From positions 62,001 through 126,000 of the forward strand of contig DEMH01000015.1 in the NCBI GenBank assembly GCA_002354805.1: a stretch of DNA of 64,000 nucleotides, in the 5' to 3' direction. Source of the DNA: Gammaproteobacteria bacterium UBA2675. Its GTDB lineage: Bacteria; Pseudomonadota; Gammaproteobacteria; Pseudomonadales; Pseudohongiellaceae. Position numbers and translations under genes: made by a program. Under the pieces are notes generated by a model. It ran no database searches, was not told the origin of the DNA, and was given only the letters and a program-made list of their open reading frames with translations. Below are positions 45,591-55,525 of this stretch, in pieces. Numbering within the stretch: the first letter of the stretch is position 1; each line of letters starts with the position of its first letter.

Positions 45591-48014
45591 ATGGTAGCAG
45601 TTCTTCTCTCGCGCCTCGCGAACCGTGCGCGCTATTCCCGTTTGCAATTTGCCGTCGCATCTGTCCTTGCATCACATCTGGCAGCATCGCAGCTTGCAGC
45701 CCAGGATGTCATTCCCCGTCTGACTCGTATCGATGGCCAGGCGAACATCGAACTGGACGGACGCCTGGACGAGGCAGTGTGGCAGCAGATACCCGCCTTT
45801 GACGGAATGCGGGTTGTGTCCCCCGATACCCTTGCCGAAAGTTCGCTGCGCACCGAAACCCGTATTTTTTACACAGAACGCGGGATCTATGTGGGTGTAA
45901 TGAATCATCAGGATACCGACACGCTGGTTGCCAGAATGACGCCGCGTGATACACGGCTTGAGCGCGATGGTGTGGTGATAAGCATTGATGCCTCGGGTGA
46001 TGGTCTCTACGGCTACATGATGCGTGTCAATCTTGGTGACTCAAAAACCGATGGCACTATTCTGGCTGAGCGCCAGTTCAACATGCAGTGGGATGGTCCC
46101 TGGGAAGCATATACCAGTGTTGTTGAGGGTGGCTGGGTGGCCGAGTACTTCATCCCCTGGTCGATGATCGCTCTGCCCCAGATTTCAGGTGACAATCGTC
46201 AGATTGGCATCTACATGGAGCGTCAGGTAGGACACCTTAACGAAACCTGGTCCAATCCAGCACTTCCATCCACTGTGAACCAGTTTTTGTCCGCCTTTCA
46301 GAAGTTCGAGCTCGAAGACATCGAGCCGAGGACTCAGATCACCTACTATCCATACGTCTCTGGCACCTATGACGGTGTTGATGATGAAGCTGAAATGCGT
46401 GCCGGAGCGGAAGTGTTCTGGCGTCCCAGCACCAATACGCAGCTGTCATTGAGCCTGAATCCGGATTTCGGAAACGTCGAGTCGGATGACGTGGTTGTCA
46501 ACCTGACCGCCTATGAAACCTTTTTCCCTGAAAAGCGGGCTTTCTTCCTGGAAGGGCAGGATGTGTTTAATACCTCGCCAAGAAACCAGAGTGCGCGTGG
46601 CCCTGGTGGCCCCACATCCATGCTTAACACTCGGCGTATCGGAAGTTCGGCCTCCTTTGATGTGCCGGCTGGCGTCCGTGTTGCGGACACAGACCTGAGT
46701 GCACCGACCGATCTGCTGGGTGCAGTGAAGTTTACCGGGCAGAGTGGCAACTGGCGCTATGGCACACTGGCAGCCATGGAAGACGATATGGAAATCCGTG
46801 GTACGCTCAGTGACGGGACACGTGTCACGCTGGAGTCAGAAGGCCGTGATTTTGCCGTAGGCCGCCTGCTGTACGAAACCACGGGCCCGGCGGGGCGCCG
46901 ATCTATCGGCTGGATGGGGACCGACGTTTCGCATTCCGATATAGACGCCACGGTCAATGGTGTGGATGTCCACTATTTCTCCGGCAATAACCGCTGGCTG
47001 TTTGACGGCCAGGTGCTGCGCAGTGATGTCGATGGTGTGGAGGGTAACGGTGTCATAGGTGACCTGATCTATATGCCTCAGCGTGGTGTCATGCACCGAT
47101 TTGCGGCGGGCTATCATGATGACACACTGAATCTGAATACGCTGGGGTTCCTGACGCGTAATGATCTCAGTCACTTCGACTACAACTATACCCGTAACAG
47201 TTCGAGTGTCGAAGGTCTGCGTTCGCGCGAGTATTCAATGTTCATTTTCAATCACTGGAACGGGAACAATGACTGGGTTCGTCAGGGTATATTCAATACA
47301 TTGAATCTGACGTTCTTGAATAACCACTCACTGAACAGCAGTCTGCGCTACTACGCACGTCGTGTTGAAGACCGGCTGGGTCGCGGCTCAGGCGACTACA
47401 AAATTCCTGGGCGCTGGCAGTTTGTCAGCACGTGGGAGTCTGACCCCTCGCAGCAGATACGCTACAAGCTGGGTATCGATGCCAACACTGAAGACCTGGG
47501 TGAGAGAAACATGACAACAACGGCCGGTATCAGTTATCGACCTGTCGACAATTTCTCGCTGGATGTGGAAGCGTCATATACCGATCGTGAAGGCCTGCTG
47601 GTTTACCAGGGCGGCGGTCGCTACACCAGCTTTGAGGCGACTCAGTGGTCTCCCAAAGTGACAATGGATTATTTTATCAGCGCCCGACAACAGTTTCGTG
47701 TAGGTCTGCAATGGACTGGTCTGAAAGCGTTTGAGAACAAGTTTCTGCAGGTGAATCCGGATCGCCTGGAAGAGCTGCGTGAGGTACCGAAGCCGGACGC
47801 CCAGAGCGATAACTTTGTTATCAGTCGTCTGACCTTCCAGGCACGTTATCGTTGGGAAATTGCGCCTCTCTCTGATCTTTTCGTCGTATATACACGTGGT
47901 GGTAATGTACCAGGAGGTCTGTTTGACGAGTATACCGGCCTGCTGAGCGAATCCTGGCAGGATCCGGTAGTTGACACGCTGGTCGTCAAGCTGCGGTATC
48001 GACTCGGTTCGTGA
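45591..48014 (+). CDS. CBM9/DUF5916 exported outer-membrane-type protein (copy 2)
   Basis: An 807-residue paralogue of the protein at 40915, with signal peptide (cleavage near residue 37), CBM9-like part (RIDGQANIELDGRLDEAVWQ; FYTERGIYVGVMNHQD) and the DUF5916 signature TFFPEKRAFFLEG near residue 310. Barrel-like alternating strands continue to the C-terminus (VDTLVVKLRYRLGS). It is followed after 52 bp by the PQQ/cytochrome gene. Function unknown. Confidence 0.85.
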   Translation: MVAVLLSRLANRARYSRLQFAVASVLASHLAASQLAAQDVIPRLTRIDGQANIELDGRLDEAVWQQIPAFDGMRVVSPDTLAESSLRTETRIFYTERGIYVGVMNHQDTDTLVARMTPRDTRLERDGVVISIDASGDGLYGYMMRVNLGDSKTDGTILAERQFNMQWDGPWEAYTSVVEGGWVAEYFIPWSMIALPQISGDNRQIGIYMERQVGHLNETWSNPALPSTVNQFLSAFQKFELEDIEPRTQITYYPYVSGTYDGVDDEAEMRAGAEVFWRPSTNTQLSLSLNPDFGNVESDDVVVNLTAYETFFPEKRAFFLEGQDVFNTSPRNQSARGPGGPTSMLNTRRIGSSASFDVPAGVRVADTDLSAPTDLLGAVKFTGQSGNWRYGTLAAMEDDMEIRGTLSDGTRVTLESEGRDFAVGRLLYETTGPAGRRSIGWMGTDVSHSDIDATVNGVDVHYFSGNNRWLFDGQVLRSDVDGVEGNGVIGDLIYMPQRGVMHRFAAGYHDDTLNLNTLGFLTRNDLSHFDYNYTRNSSSVEGLRSREYSMFIFNHWNGNNDWVRQGIFNTLNLTFLNNHSLNSSLRYYARRVEDRLGRGSGDYKIPGRWQFVSTWESDPSQQIRYKLGIDANTEDLGERNMTTTAGISYRPVDNFSLDVEASYTDREGLLVYQGGGRYTSFEATQWSPKVTMDYFISARQQFRVGLQWTGLKAFENKFLQVNPDRLEELREVPKPDAQSDNFVISRLTFQARYRWEIAPLSDLFVVYTRGGNVPGGLFDEYTGLLSESWQDPVVDTLVVKLRYRLGS

Positions 48015-48066
48015 TCTGCGCTAATGTCAGTGGTGTCATTAGCAAAACAATAATGAGATCACTGAT

Positions 48067-49989
48067 ATGCGACGTTTATCATTGCCAGCGGCCGCTGCGC
48101 TGCTCGCTTTTTTAGCTGGTCAAAGTCTCGAGTTACCCGGTCTGGTACCTGTCCTTGCCCAGGCGCCGGTCAGTCAGCCTGCGCCGGAAACCAGCATGGA
48201 TGTTCACCCCGGTGAGGACATCTATCAGACCTACTGCGCCGCCTGCCATGAAGGCGGTGATCCCCGCGCCGCCAGTTTTGAAGCGCTGCAGTCGATGACA
48301 GCACAGGCACTTCACTACACACTGACCTCAGGCCCCATGGCCATTCAGGGCCAGCAACTGACTGACCAGCAGCGCGACACACTGGTTGACTATCTGGCGA
48401 TTGCCGAAGTGTCTGATGAGTGGATCAGCAGTAATCTGTGTGCCGACGATAGCAGTACCATCAGCCTGAGCCCTGTGCATCTGAGTCATGCCGGAGGTGA
48501 TCTGGCTTTTTCCCGCCAGTTGTCCGCTGCACAAAGCGGCTTGAGTCATGAAGACCTGGGCAATCTGGAACTGGCCTGGGCGCTGGGCATCCCTGGTGTC
48601 GGTGGTCTGCGCTCCTCACCGGCCATCGCTGGTGACACACTGTTCTATCCCGCCGGGGCCTCTGGCAAAGTGTTGGCACTACACGTTGAATCCGGTTGTG
48701 TTCAATGGAGTTACGATGCCGGTGCCGCGCTGCGGGGTTCAGCCGTGCTCAGTGGCGCACTGGACGATGGCTCACAACTTCTTTATGTCTCTGACGAACG
48801 GGCGCGATTGCATGCGGTGAATCCGCTGACCGGTGAACGCCGCTGGCTGATTGATGGCACGATAGACGAAGGCGTGCATTCCCGGCTCACAGGCGTGCCC
48901 ATGTATCATGACCAGCGTCTTTATTTACCGGTCTCTGCTTCGGGCGTTCAGCGTGGTGGCGAGCCAACTCACGAGTGCTGTGATGGGCGTGGCGGGGTGC
49001 TGGCTCTTGACGCAGCCAGCGGCGAACGTATCTGGACCTATGTCACCATGCCTCCGGCTGAATATACGGGAGAGCGCAATTCTATCGGTGTACGTCTGCG
49101 CGGGCCGTCCGGCGCGCCAATCTGGTCGAGTCCTGGACTGGATCCAGAACGTCGACAGCTCTATGTCACGACCGGCGAAAATACCTCACTGCCGGCGACT
49201 GAAACCAGCAATGCCATCATTGCGCTGGATATGGACACCGGCGAGCAGCGCTGGCTGTTTCAGGCCGTCGCCAATGACGTATGGAACATGGCCTGCACTG
49301 GCCGGGAGTACGGACCCAATTGTCCTTCAGAGCAGGACAGCATTATCAAGGACTGGGATTTTGGTGGAGCGGCGATTCGTGTCACGTTGAAAGATGGCAG
49401 CGAACGACTGGTTGCCGGTCAGAAATCGGGCCATTTGTGGGCCCTGAGCCCGGACAATGGCGAGCTTGTCTGGCAGCAGCGTGTCGGTGAAGGCGGCGCG
49501 CTGGGTGGCAATCACTGGGGTGTGGCAGTTGCCGGAGACAAGGTGCTGTTGCCGATCAACGATCCCAATGGTGGCGGTCGCAGCGATGACGTCATCAAGG
49601 CTGGGGTGCACGCCTTCGAGCTCGCTGACGGTGAGCCGACCTGGTCCTATATGTCGCGACCGGACTGTGCCAATGGCCGGGACGAACGCGTGTCGGGCTG
49701 CGAGGCGCGATACGGTTTTTCTGCCATGCCACTGGTTATCGATGGCGCGCTGGTCGCCGGAAATATCGATGGGCGACTGTTTATCTTTGATACCGAGACC
49801 GGCCAGATACTGTTTGAGTATGACACGGCGGTGGGCTTTGATACGGTCAATGGTGTTGCAGCGCGAGGCGGCTCCATTGACGCGCAGTCGATTGCGGCAG
49901 GCGCAGGCATGTTATTTGTCGGGTCTGGCTACGACCGCTTCCGTCAGCAGGCAGGTAATACGCTTCTGGCCTTTCGGCCAGCCAGATAG
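48067..49989 (+). CDS. Cytochrome c-PQQ beta-propeller fusion dehydrogenase
   Basis: An exported 640-residue protein: signal peptide to about residue 33, then a c-type haem domain with CAACH at residues 57-61, then an eight-bladed PQQ-type propeller from about residue 160. Typical blade motifs are ALHVESGCVQWSYDAGAALR, ALDMDTGEQRWLF and VFEL-type WSYM; IWSSPGLDPERRQLYVTTGE resembles polyvinyl-alcohol-dehydrogenase-like enzymes. It should oxidise an alcohol in the periplasm and pass electrons to its own haem. Substrate unknown. The preceding DUF5916 gene may be co-transcribed. Confidence 0.85.
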   Translation: MRRLSLPAAAALLAFLAGQSLELPGLVPVLAQAPVSQPAPETSMDVHPGEDIYQTYCAACHEGGDPRAASFEALQSMTAQALHYTLTSGPMAIQGQQLTDQQRDTLVDYLAIAEVSDEWISSNLCADDSSTISLSPVHLSHAGGDLAFSRQLSAAQSGLSHEDLGNLELAWALGIPGVGGLRSSPAIAGDTLFYPAGASGKVLALHVESGCVQWSYDAGAALRGSAVLSGALDDGSQLLYVSDERARLHAVNPLTGERRWLIDGTIDEGVHSRLTGVPMYHDQRLYLPVSASGVQRGGEPTHECCDGRGGVLALDAASGERIWTYVTMPPAEYTGERNSIGVRLRGPSGAPIWSSPGLDPERRQLYVTTGENTSLPATETSNAIIALDMDTGEQRWLFQAVANDVWNMACTGREYGPNCPSEQDSIIKDWDFGGAAIRVTLKDGSERLVAGQKSGHLWALSPDNGELVWQQRVGEGGALGGNHWGVAVAGDKVLLPINDPNGGGRSDDVIKAGVHAFELADGEPTWSYMSRPDCANGRDERVSGCEARYGFSAMPLVIDGALVAGNIDGRLFIFDTETGQILFEYDTAVGFDTVNGVAARGGSIDAQSIAAGAGMLFVGSGYDRFRQQAGNTLLAFRPAR

Positions 49990-50006
49990 CAGCAAGGCGG
50001 CAGGGC

Positions 50007-50972
50007 TCACCAGCCCAGCTGAATATTGGCTGCCGTTTTATCTATTATGGTCTGCCTGGCCTCCGGCGAGATCCAGGCATTGTGTGGCGTCACAATGAGA
50101 TTGAGGAGAGGTTCCTCCAGCGCCTGCAGCAGCGGATGGCCATCGCGCGGCGGCTCCTGGGGCAGCACATCAACTCCCAGTCCACCCAGTCGGCCGTCAC
50201 GCAATGCTGCCAGTGCTGCCAGTTCGTCAATCAGACCACCGCGGGCACAGTTGATCAGTATGCAGCCTGGCTTGATGTACCGCAGCCGACGGGCATTGAT
50301 CAGATGTCGGGTTGCATCTGTCAGGGGGCAATGCAGTGAAACAAGATCTGCATCGGCCAGCAAAGCGTCCAGAGGAGGGCGGTGATCTGACGACTCATTG
50401 CCCGGACGGGCGGCGAAACTGACAGTCATATCCATGGCTCTGGCCAGCATTGAGACACGTTTTCCCAGCTCGCCCTGTCCGACAAGCACCAGGTGCCGGC
50501 CTGCCAACTGCATGGTTGTGTGATTCAGCAGACAGAAGTGTTCACTGGACTGCCAGCGGCCACGTCGCAACTCGTCCTGATAAAGTGGCAGGCGGTTGGC
50601 GAGGGCCAGCATTAACATGAAGGTGTGCTGAGCAACACTGGCAGTTCCATAGGCCGTTATGTTGCGTACTTCGATATTCAGGCGCTGAGCGGTCTCCAGG
50701 TCAATATTGTTGGTGCCCGTGGCCATCACGCAGATCAATTTTAGATTGGGGAGCGCCTCAAGCGCACGTGCGTCCAGCACAACTTTATTCGTTATCGCTA
50801 CATTGGCATGCTGCAGTCTTGATATCACTTCATCTGAGTTCGGATCCGACGACGTATTATCATGTATTTCCAGTGTGTCGGTGATTTTTTGCAGAGGCGA
50901 GAAATCGATATCTGAACCCAGTGTTGCGGCATCCAGAATAACGGCCCGGATATTAGTATGTCTGCTAGCCAT
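50007..50972 (-). CDS. D-2-hydroxyacid dehydrogenase (glycerate dehydrogenase-like)
   Basis: 321 residues, NAD(H)-dependent reduction of a 2-oxo acid such as hydroxypyruvate. The Rossmann motif is GQGELG (165-170) and the catalytic residues are Arg244 (NCARGG), Glu273 (LPQEPP) and His297 (TPHNAW). The ATG at 50972, preceded by GGAAGAAC, is preferred over an upstream frame start at 51107, which adds an unrelated stretch. The gene is divergent from purT across 192 bp. Confidence 0.9.
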   Translation of the reverse strand: MASRHTNIRAVILDAATLGSDIDFSPLQKITDTLEIHDNTSSDPNSDEVISRLQHANVAITNKVVLDARALEALPNLKLICVMATGTNNIDLETAQRLNIEVRNITAYGTASVAQHTFMLMLALANRLPLYQDELRRGRWQSSEHFCLLNHTTMQLAGRHLVLVGQGELGKRVSMLARAMDMTVSFAARPGNESSDHRPPLDALLADADLVSLHCPLTDATRHLINARRLRYIKPGCILINCARGGLIDELAALAALRDGRLGGLGVDVLPQEPPRDGHPLLQALEEPLLNLIVTPHNAWISPEARQTIIDKTAANIQLGW

Positions 50973-51164
50973 GCTGTTCTTCCGTGTGATTTTCGAGTTG
51001 CCTGCAAAGCTTAAACCAATGATCAAAGTCCTTCCATCCGAGCAATCGTTCTGGAAGAATGCGAGGGATAAAGGCGGCGTAATAACCAATGAGCTGACGA
51101 ATGGCATACATCACTGGGTGACGCTGATTAATCAATACAGTACTAACGAAAGAGCAGAACGATT

Positions 51165-52400
51165 TTGAACAAACCTGACGACAAAGAACACAACACACAT
51201 CATGGCACAAGCGCAGGTGAGACAGGCATAGGCACGCCCTTGTCGGCATCTGCCACACGGATAATGCTGCTGGGCAGTGGTGAACTTGGCAAGGAAGTAG
51301 TGATTGAGCTGCAACGGCTTGGCTGCGAAGTAATTGCAGTAGACCGCTATGATAAAGCACCTGCCATGCAGGTGGCGCATCGCAGTCACGTTATCGACAT
51401 GCTGGATGCGCGCGCGGTGAGAGCTGTCGTCGAGCAGGAAAAGCCCCATCTGATTGTTCCCGAGATTGAAGCCATTGCGACGCAGGAGCTGGTGTCACTC
51501 GAGGCAGAGGGCTGGCAGGTTATTCCAACCGCCCGCGCCGCGCAGTTGACCATGAACCGTGAAGGTATCCGCCGTCTGGCGGCAGAAGAATTGGGGCTGC
51601 CAACCTCACCATATCGTTTCGCCGACACCAGAACCCAGTATCTCGACGCTATCAAGGATGTTGGCATTCCCTGCGTTGTGAAACCCATCATGTCATCCTC
51701 AGGCAAGGGACAAAGTATTGTGCGGACTGCCGAGGACATGAATGCCGCGTGGGAGTACGCGCAGTCCGGTGGTCGCAGCGGCAAAGGCCGGGTGATTGTT
51801 GAGGGTTTTGTTGATTTTGACTATGAAATAACGCTGCTGACGGTCCGACACCGTGACGGCACCAGTTTCTGCGAGCCGATCGGGCATCGCCAGGAGCGGG
51901 GCGACTATCGTGAGTCCTGGCAACCTCAGGCAATGAGCGATCAGGCCCTCGCCAGAGCCCGCGAGGTGGCAGAGGCGGTAACAGGTGCCCTGGGGGGGTA
52001 TGGTCTGTTCGGCGTTGAATTGTTTGTTAAAGGTGATCAGGTCTACTTCAGTGAGGTTTCACCGCGACCGCACGATACCGGCCTGGTTACCCTGATTTCT
52101 CAGAACCTGTCCGAATTTGCCCTGCACGCGCGCGCCATTCTGGGCCTGCCGGTTCCGCTGATCAGGCAGCGCGGCCCCTCGGCGTCTGCAGTGCTGCTGG
52201 TTGCGGGGAACTCGGACTGCGTGAGCTTCAGTAATCTGGCGCAGGCACTGAGTGAGCCAGACACCGACCTGCGCCTGTTTGGCAAGCCGGAAGTGCGTGG
52301 TGAGCGACGGATGGGCGTGGCGCTTGCCAACGGTGAGTCGGTAGATGAAGCTATTGCCAAAGCATTGCGGGTTATCAATACGATCGAGGTAAAGGTCTGA
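51165..52400 (+). CDS. purT: Formate-dependent GAR transformylase PurT
   Basis: Uses formate and ATP to formylate glycinamide ribonucleotide in purine synthesis. The ATP-grasp protein has [16 protein letters not shown] near the N-terminus, [32 protein letters not shown] and [16 protein letters not shown]. The TTG start at 51165 gives 411 residues, with an N-terminal tail some 15-20 residues longer than in E. coli; a better start is not visible. Confidence 0.93.
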   Translation: MNKPDDKEHNTHHGTSAGETGIGTPLSASATRIMLLGSGELGKEVVIELQRLGCEVIAVDRYDKAPAMQVAHRSHVIDMLDARAVRAVVEQEKPHLIVPEIEAIATQELVSLEAEGWQVIPTARAAQLTMNREGIRRLAAEELGLPTSPYRFADTRTQYLDAIKDVGIPCVVKPIMSSSGKGQSIVRTAEDMNAAWEYAQSGGRSGKGRVIVEGFVDFDYEITLLTVRHRDGTSFCEPIGHRQERGDYRESWQPQAMSDQALARAREVAEAVTGALGGYGLFGVELFVKGDQVYFSEVSPRPHDTGLVTLISQNLSEFALHARAILGLPVPLIRQRGPSASAVLLVAGNSDCVSFSNLAQALSEPDTDLRLFGKPEVRGERRMGVALANGESVDEAIAKALRVINTIEVKV

Positions 52401-52419
52401 CACCTGGAGGCGGGTCGCC

Positions 52420-53838
52420 ATGGCAAAAACACTGTATCTGCTCGGCACACTGTGGCTGACGCTCTGGATCAGTGTGGCCGCCAGTGCAGACGAGCGCGAT
52501 ATTGACCGCAGCGCATTTGCTGTCCCCGGCCAGCCCGCCTGGACCGCTCTGACCGCGTTTGAGACGCAGGTCATAGACCTGTTCACAGGATCTTCTGCTA
52601 AACAGGCCAGCGCTGACGAGCTGCTGGCCCTGTTTTTAGTGGCATCCGGGAATGTCCGCTCAGAAGCCGACTATCACCACTATCGGGAACAACTTCTGAG
52701 TTTCCTGGCCAGCCATGATGAATTGATCGAGGCTGACAGTCCGCGTGAAACAGGCGCGCTATTGTTGCGGCTGATGCATCGGCATTTTTTTAGTGCCGGC
52801 TATGATGCCAACCAGAGTGCCATGGCCGAGATCCTGGATACCGGGGTTTATAACTGTATCAGTTCGGCGCTGCTCTATATCGTGCTGGCGGAATACCTGG
52901 GTCTAAACGCCAGTGGCGTCATCATGCCCAGCCATGCTTTTGCGCAGCTGATATTGGACGACGGACAGATAATAGAAGTTGAGACAACATCCGAAGACGG
53001 ATTCGATGTAATTCGCGATCCTGAATTTTTTGCGCGGCAAGCCGAGCAATGGTTTTCTGAGCGCCGACTGGTGGTGGCCGACTATAGCGACTATGAAAGT
53101 CGTCGCCAGATCAGCGCTGCTGAACTGGGCTTTGAAAATATGTGGGTGCAACATATCAGTGTTGAGCGCATGGACTATGCCGACCGACTGCGCATGGCCG
53201 AGCTCAAGGGGCTGATGCAGGCGGATGACCTGGTGGCACAGCATAACCGTCTGGTCTATTACTACCAGGAGGCTGACTACCTGAAGCGGCATGACGAGGC
53301 AGCCTGGAGGGCGCTGATGTCGAGAATCGACCCCTATCTGGCTGCCTGGCAAACGGTGTCCCTGTTCGAACAGCATCGCTTCACCGATAGAGATACGCTG
53401 CTGCCCATGCTGCTTTTGCAGTCGCATCGTGCCGGGTGGATGCTGAGCAATAACGAGGTTGAGGAAGGGCTTGGGCTGGCTGAGGCCCTGCATGCCGAAA
53501 CGCCTGATCAATTGCGTGACTCCCATGTGATCCGCGCCGGTGCGCTGCAGGCGATAGAGCAATACTACATGTCACTGGCGGCCAGACACTGGGAGAATCA
53601 ACAATGGGGGCAGGTGATATCTGTTTATCACGAGTACCTTGGCAAAGATCTGGAGAGCCCCAGCCGCAGCGTATTTCAGGCCAATCTGGAAGCTGCCTAC
53701 CTCAATAGCTCCCGCGATTACTGGCAGAGTGAAGAAAGGGATGTTGCCATTTCTCTTCTTGAGGCCTGCATTATTCGTCTGCCGGTTGCCGAACAGTGCC
53801 ATCAGCGCCTGCAGGATATGCGTCAGGTACTGCTGTAA
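52420..53838 (+). CDS. Exported transglutaminase-like protein with helical repeats
   Basis: A signal peptide (residues 1-23) precedes a transglutaminase-like core: TGVYNCISSALLYIVLAEYL (Cys146), PSHAFAQL (His172) and VETT (Glu188), an apparent Cys-His-acid triad. The C-terminal half (about 240-472) is helical and TPR-like (AARHWENQQWGQVISVYHEY). Such exported transglutaminase-fold proteins often act as proteases or cross-linkers, but the reaction here is unknown. The gene follows purT by 19 bp and overlaps the convergent gene by 68 bp. Confidence 0.8.
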   Translation: MAKTLYLLGTLWLTLWISVAASADERDIDRSAFAVPGQPAWTALTAFETQVIDLFTGSSAKQASADELLALFLVASGNVRSEADYHHYREQLLSFLASHDELIEADSPRETGALLLRLMHRHFFSAGYDANQSAMAEILDTGVYNCISSALLYIVLAEYLGLNASGVIMPSHAFAQLILDDGQIIEVETTSEDGFDVIRDPEFFARQAEQWFSERRLVVADYSDYESRRQISAAELGFENMWVQHISVERMDYADRLRMAELKGLMQADDLVAQHNRLVYYYQEADYLKRHDEAAWRALMSRIDPYLAAWQTVSLFEQHRFTDRDTLLPMLLLQSHRAGWMLSNNEVEEGLGLAEALHAETPDQLRDSHVIRAGALQAIEQYYMSLAARHWENQQWGQVISVYHEYLGKDLESPSRSVFQANLEAAYLNSSRDYWQSEERDVAISLLEACIIRLPVAEQCHQRLQDMRQVLL

Positions 53839-55438
53839 TTGTCCATTCACGATCCCATTCGCTCATATCGAACAGGCCTGTGGTCGGGAAGGCAGGTGGT
53901 CTGATTGATTCGAAACGGCTGTCATATTCAACCAGCGTTGAGTAGCGAGGCTCGGTCGCCGAGATTGAGCCGGCCACCAGGGTGCCCATGATATGCAGGC
54001 GCCCCTGCGCGCGTGTGTTATAACGCCTTACACTGAAGCGCTGACGCGCAAACAGGGCGCCGTGAATGATCAGATCACCCGGTCCGGTGACTGAGGGATT
54101 GGCTATCTCGATGCTGCCGTTGCTGGTCAGGCTGAGCAGGTGATTTGCGCCGGCGCTCTGGTCGGCATAAACCAGGTCATCAGTAATCGTGATACGGCGC
54201 GGAGAGTAGATGGCGACCTGCCCATGTATGGTGCCGGATACATCAAACCGGCTGTCGTCGGTGCCGGCAATAATCAGCACATCATCAGTCAATGCCTGGT
54301 GGCCACCGAGCTGGGTGTCGGGCTGATACCAGTTAAAACCATCTGCACCCAGGAAGGTAAGCTGTGTGTACTTATCATAGCTGATCACCTGGAGTCCGCT
54401 GCCTTGTCCTGGGAAAACTGCTGGCACAATGGCATCAGGCATATCAATGCGGCCAATGCCGGTTTCCACTTCGTCCGTGAATATGTCGGATTCGCGCAGG
54501 CGGCGACCGATAGACTGATGTGTGGCCAGTGTGACAGGGCCTGCGAAGAGTGGCCTGGCGCGCCAGTCGGTTTCAAGGTTGACCGGGCTGTTCGAGTGGA
54601 AACGACCAAAAATCTGGTCGTTAGCCATGATCACATCATTGTCCCAGCGATTAATAAACTTGGCATACCAGGAGAATGGACGTTCAGTTATTGTAAGCTC
54701 CGTACTGGCGAGACCGTCGCCAAGCTCGGTCTGAATGGTCACCCGGTAGCTGCTTAACGCCGTGGGACCAGATTCTGCTAACTGTGAAACGCTTATCTCA
54801 TAACCTTCAGGCGGCTGAGTAGTCAGCTGCTCCAGCACCTCTGTCAGAGATGCCTCGGTGGTAGATTGCAGTTGTTCGATCACCTCAGCCAGTTCCTGCT
54901 GTGTGGTCATGGAAACAGGCTGAGTGATGGGCGGCGGCATGATTTCTGGCGGAGGATCTGTTGCTGGCTCCATGTCTGGCTGCTCAGCGCTTTGCGCTGG
55001 GGTCGGCGTGGCTGCTACCGGTATCGCAGCAGCCTGATCACTGGCAGCAGTGCTTGTTGGCATATTTTGCTGTTGCGGAGCTGTCACTCTGGCAGCTGCG
55101 GCCTCGGTGACAGGCCCGGCCGGGGTTTCCGGCCTTGAAGTTTCAACAACTGGTGAAGGCTCAATCGGCGGGAATTCCGCGGATGCTGGAGCAGGTGGTA
55201 TGCTCGCAGCGGCAGCATCGCTTGCATTCTGGTTGCCAGCAACAGCGCTGATTGCTGAATAGCTGGCTCCCAGATCAATCGCGACACTGAGGCTTGATGC
55301 CGCAGCCTGCTCGCTCCTCAGGTCAATACCCGGCCATGCCGCTGCCAGCAGCAAGTGAATAATGGCAGAAGCGGGCACAGCTACCAGAATCAAAAAGCGG
55401 CTGGAAGCCGTCCCTGTGTGTGTGCGGCTGGCATACAC
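53771..55438 (-). CDS. Anchored protein with PilX/DUF4900-like C-terminal domain
   Basis: 555 residues: one membrane helix near residues 14-35, a long Pro/Ala/Thr-rich linker (about 70-165), a coiled helix pair, then an all-beta region (from about 215). The segment SGTIHGQVAIYSPRRITITD and GPGDLIIHGALFARQRFSVR resembles the repetitive C-terminal domain of PilX/DUF4900-type pilin-like proteins. No prepilin cleavage site is obvious. The role is unknown; the anchor-linker-beta layout suggests surface or envelope display. Confidence 0.75.
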   Translation of the reverse strand: MYASRTHTGTASSRFLILVAVPASAIIHLLLAAAWPGIDLRSEQAAASSLSVAIDLGASYSAISAVAGNQNASDAAAASIPPAPASAEFPPIEPSPVVETSRPETPAGPVTEAAAARVTAPQQQNMPTSTAASDQAAAIPVAATPTPAQSAEQPDMEPATDPPPEIMPPPITQPVSMTTQQELAEVIEQLQSTTEASLTEVLEQLTTQPPEGYEISVSQLAESGPTALSSYRVTIQTELGDGLASTELTITERPFSWYAKFINRWDNDVIMANDQIFGRFHSNSPVNLETDWRARPLFAGPVTLATHQSIGRRLRESDIFTDEVETGIGRIDMPDAIVPAVFPGQGSGLQVISYDKYTQLTFLGADGFNWYQPDTQLGGHQALTDDVLIIAGTDDSRFDVSGTIHGQVAIYSPRRITITDDLVYADQSAGANHLLSLTSNGSIEIANPSVTGPGDLIIHGALFARQRFSVRRYNTRAQGRLHIMGTLVAGSISATEPRYSTLVEYDSRFESIRPPAFPTTGLFDMSEWDREWTITAVPDAYPAGADGTVRQPADE

Positions 55439-55525
55439 GGAAGTCCGTCCTGATAATCTGGTGGATCAGAACAATCGTTTTTATTATAGGGTAATCCGGC
55501 AGCTTCGGTAAGCACTGATGCAAAT

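Noticed and set aside
48020..48043. Perfect 7-bp hairpin GCTAATG/CATTAGC between the second DUF5916 gene and the PQQ gene
   Set aside because: No T run follows, the loop is 10 nt, and it could arise by chance; not called a terminator.
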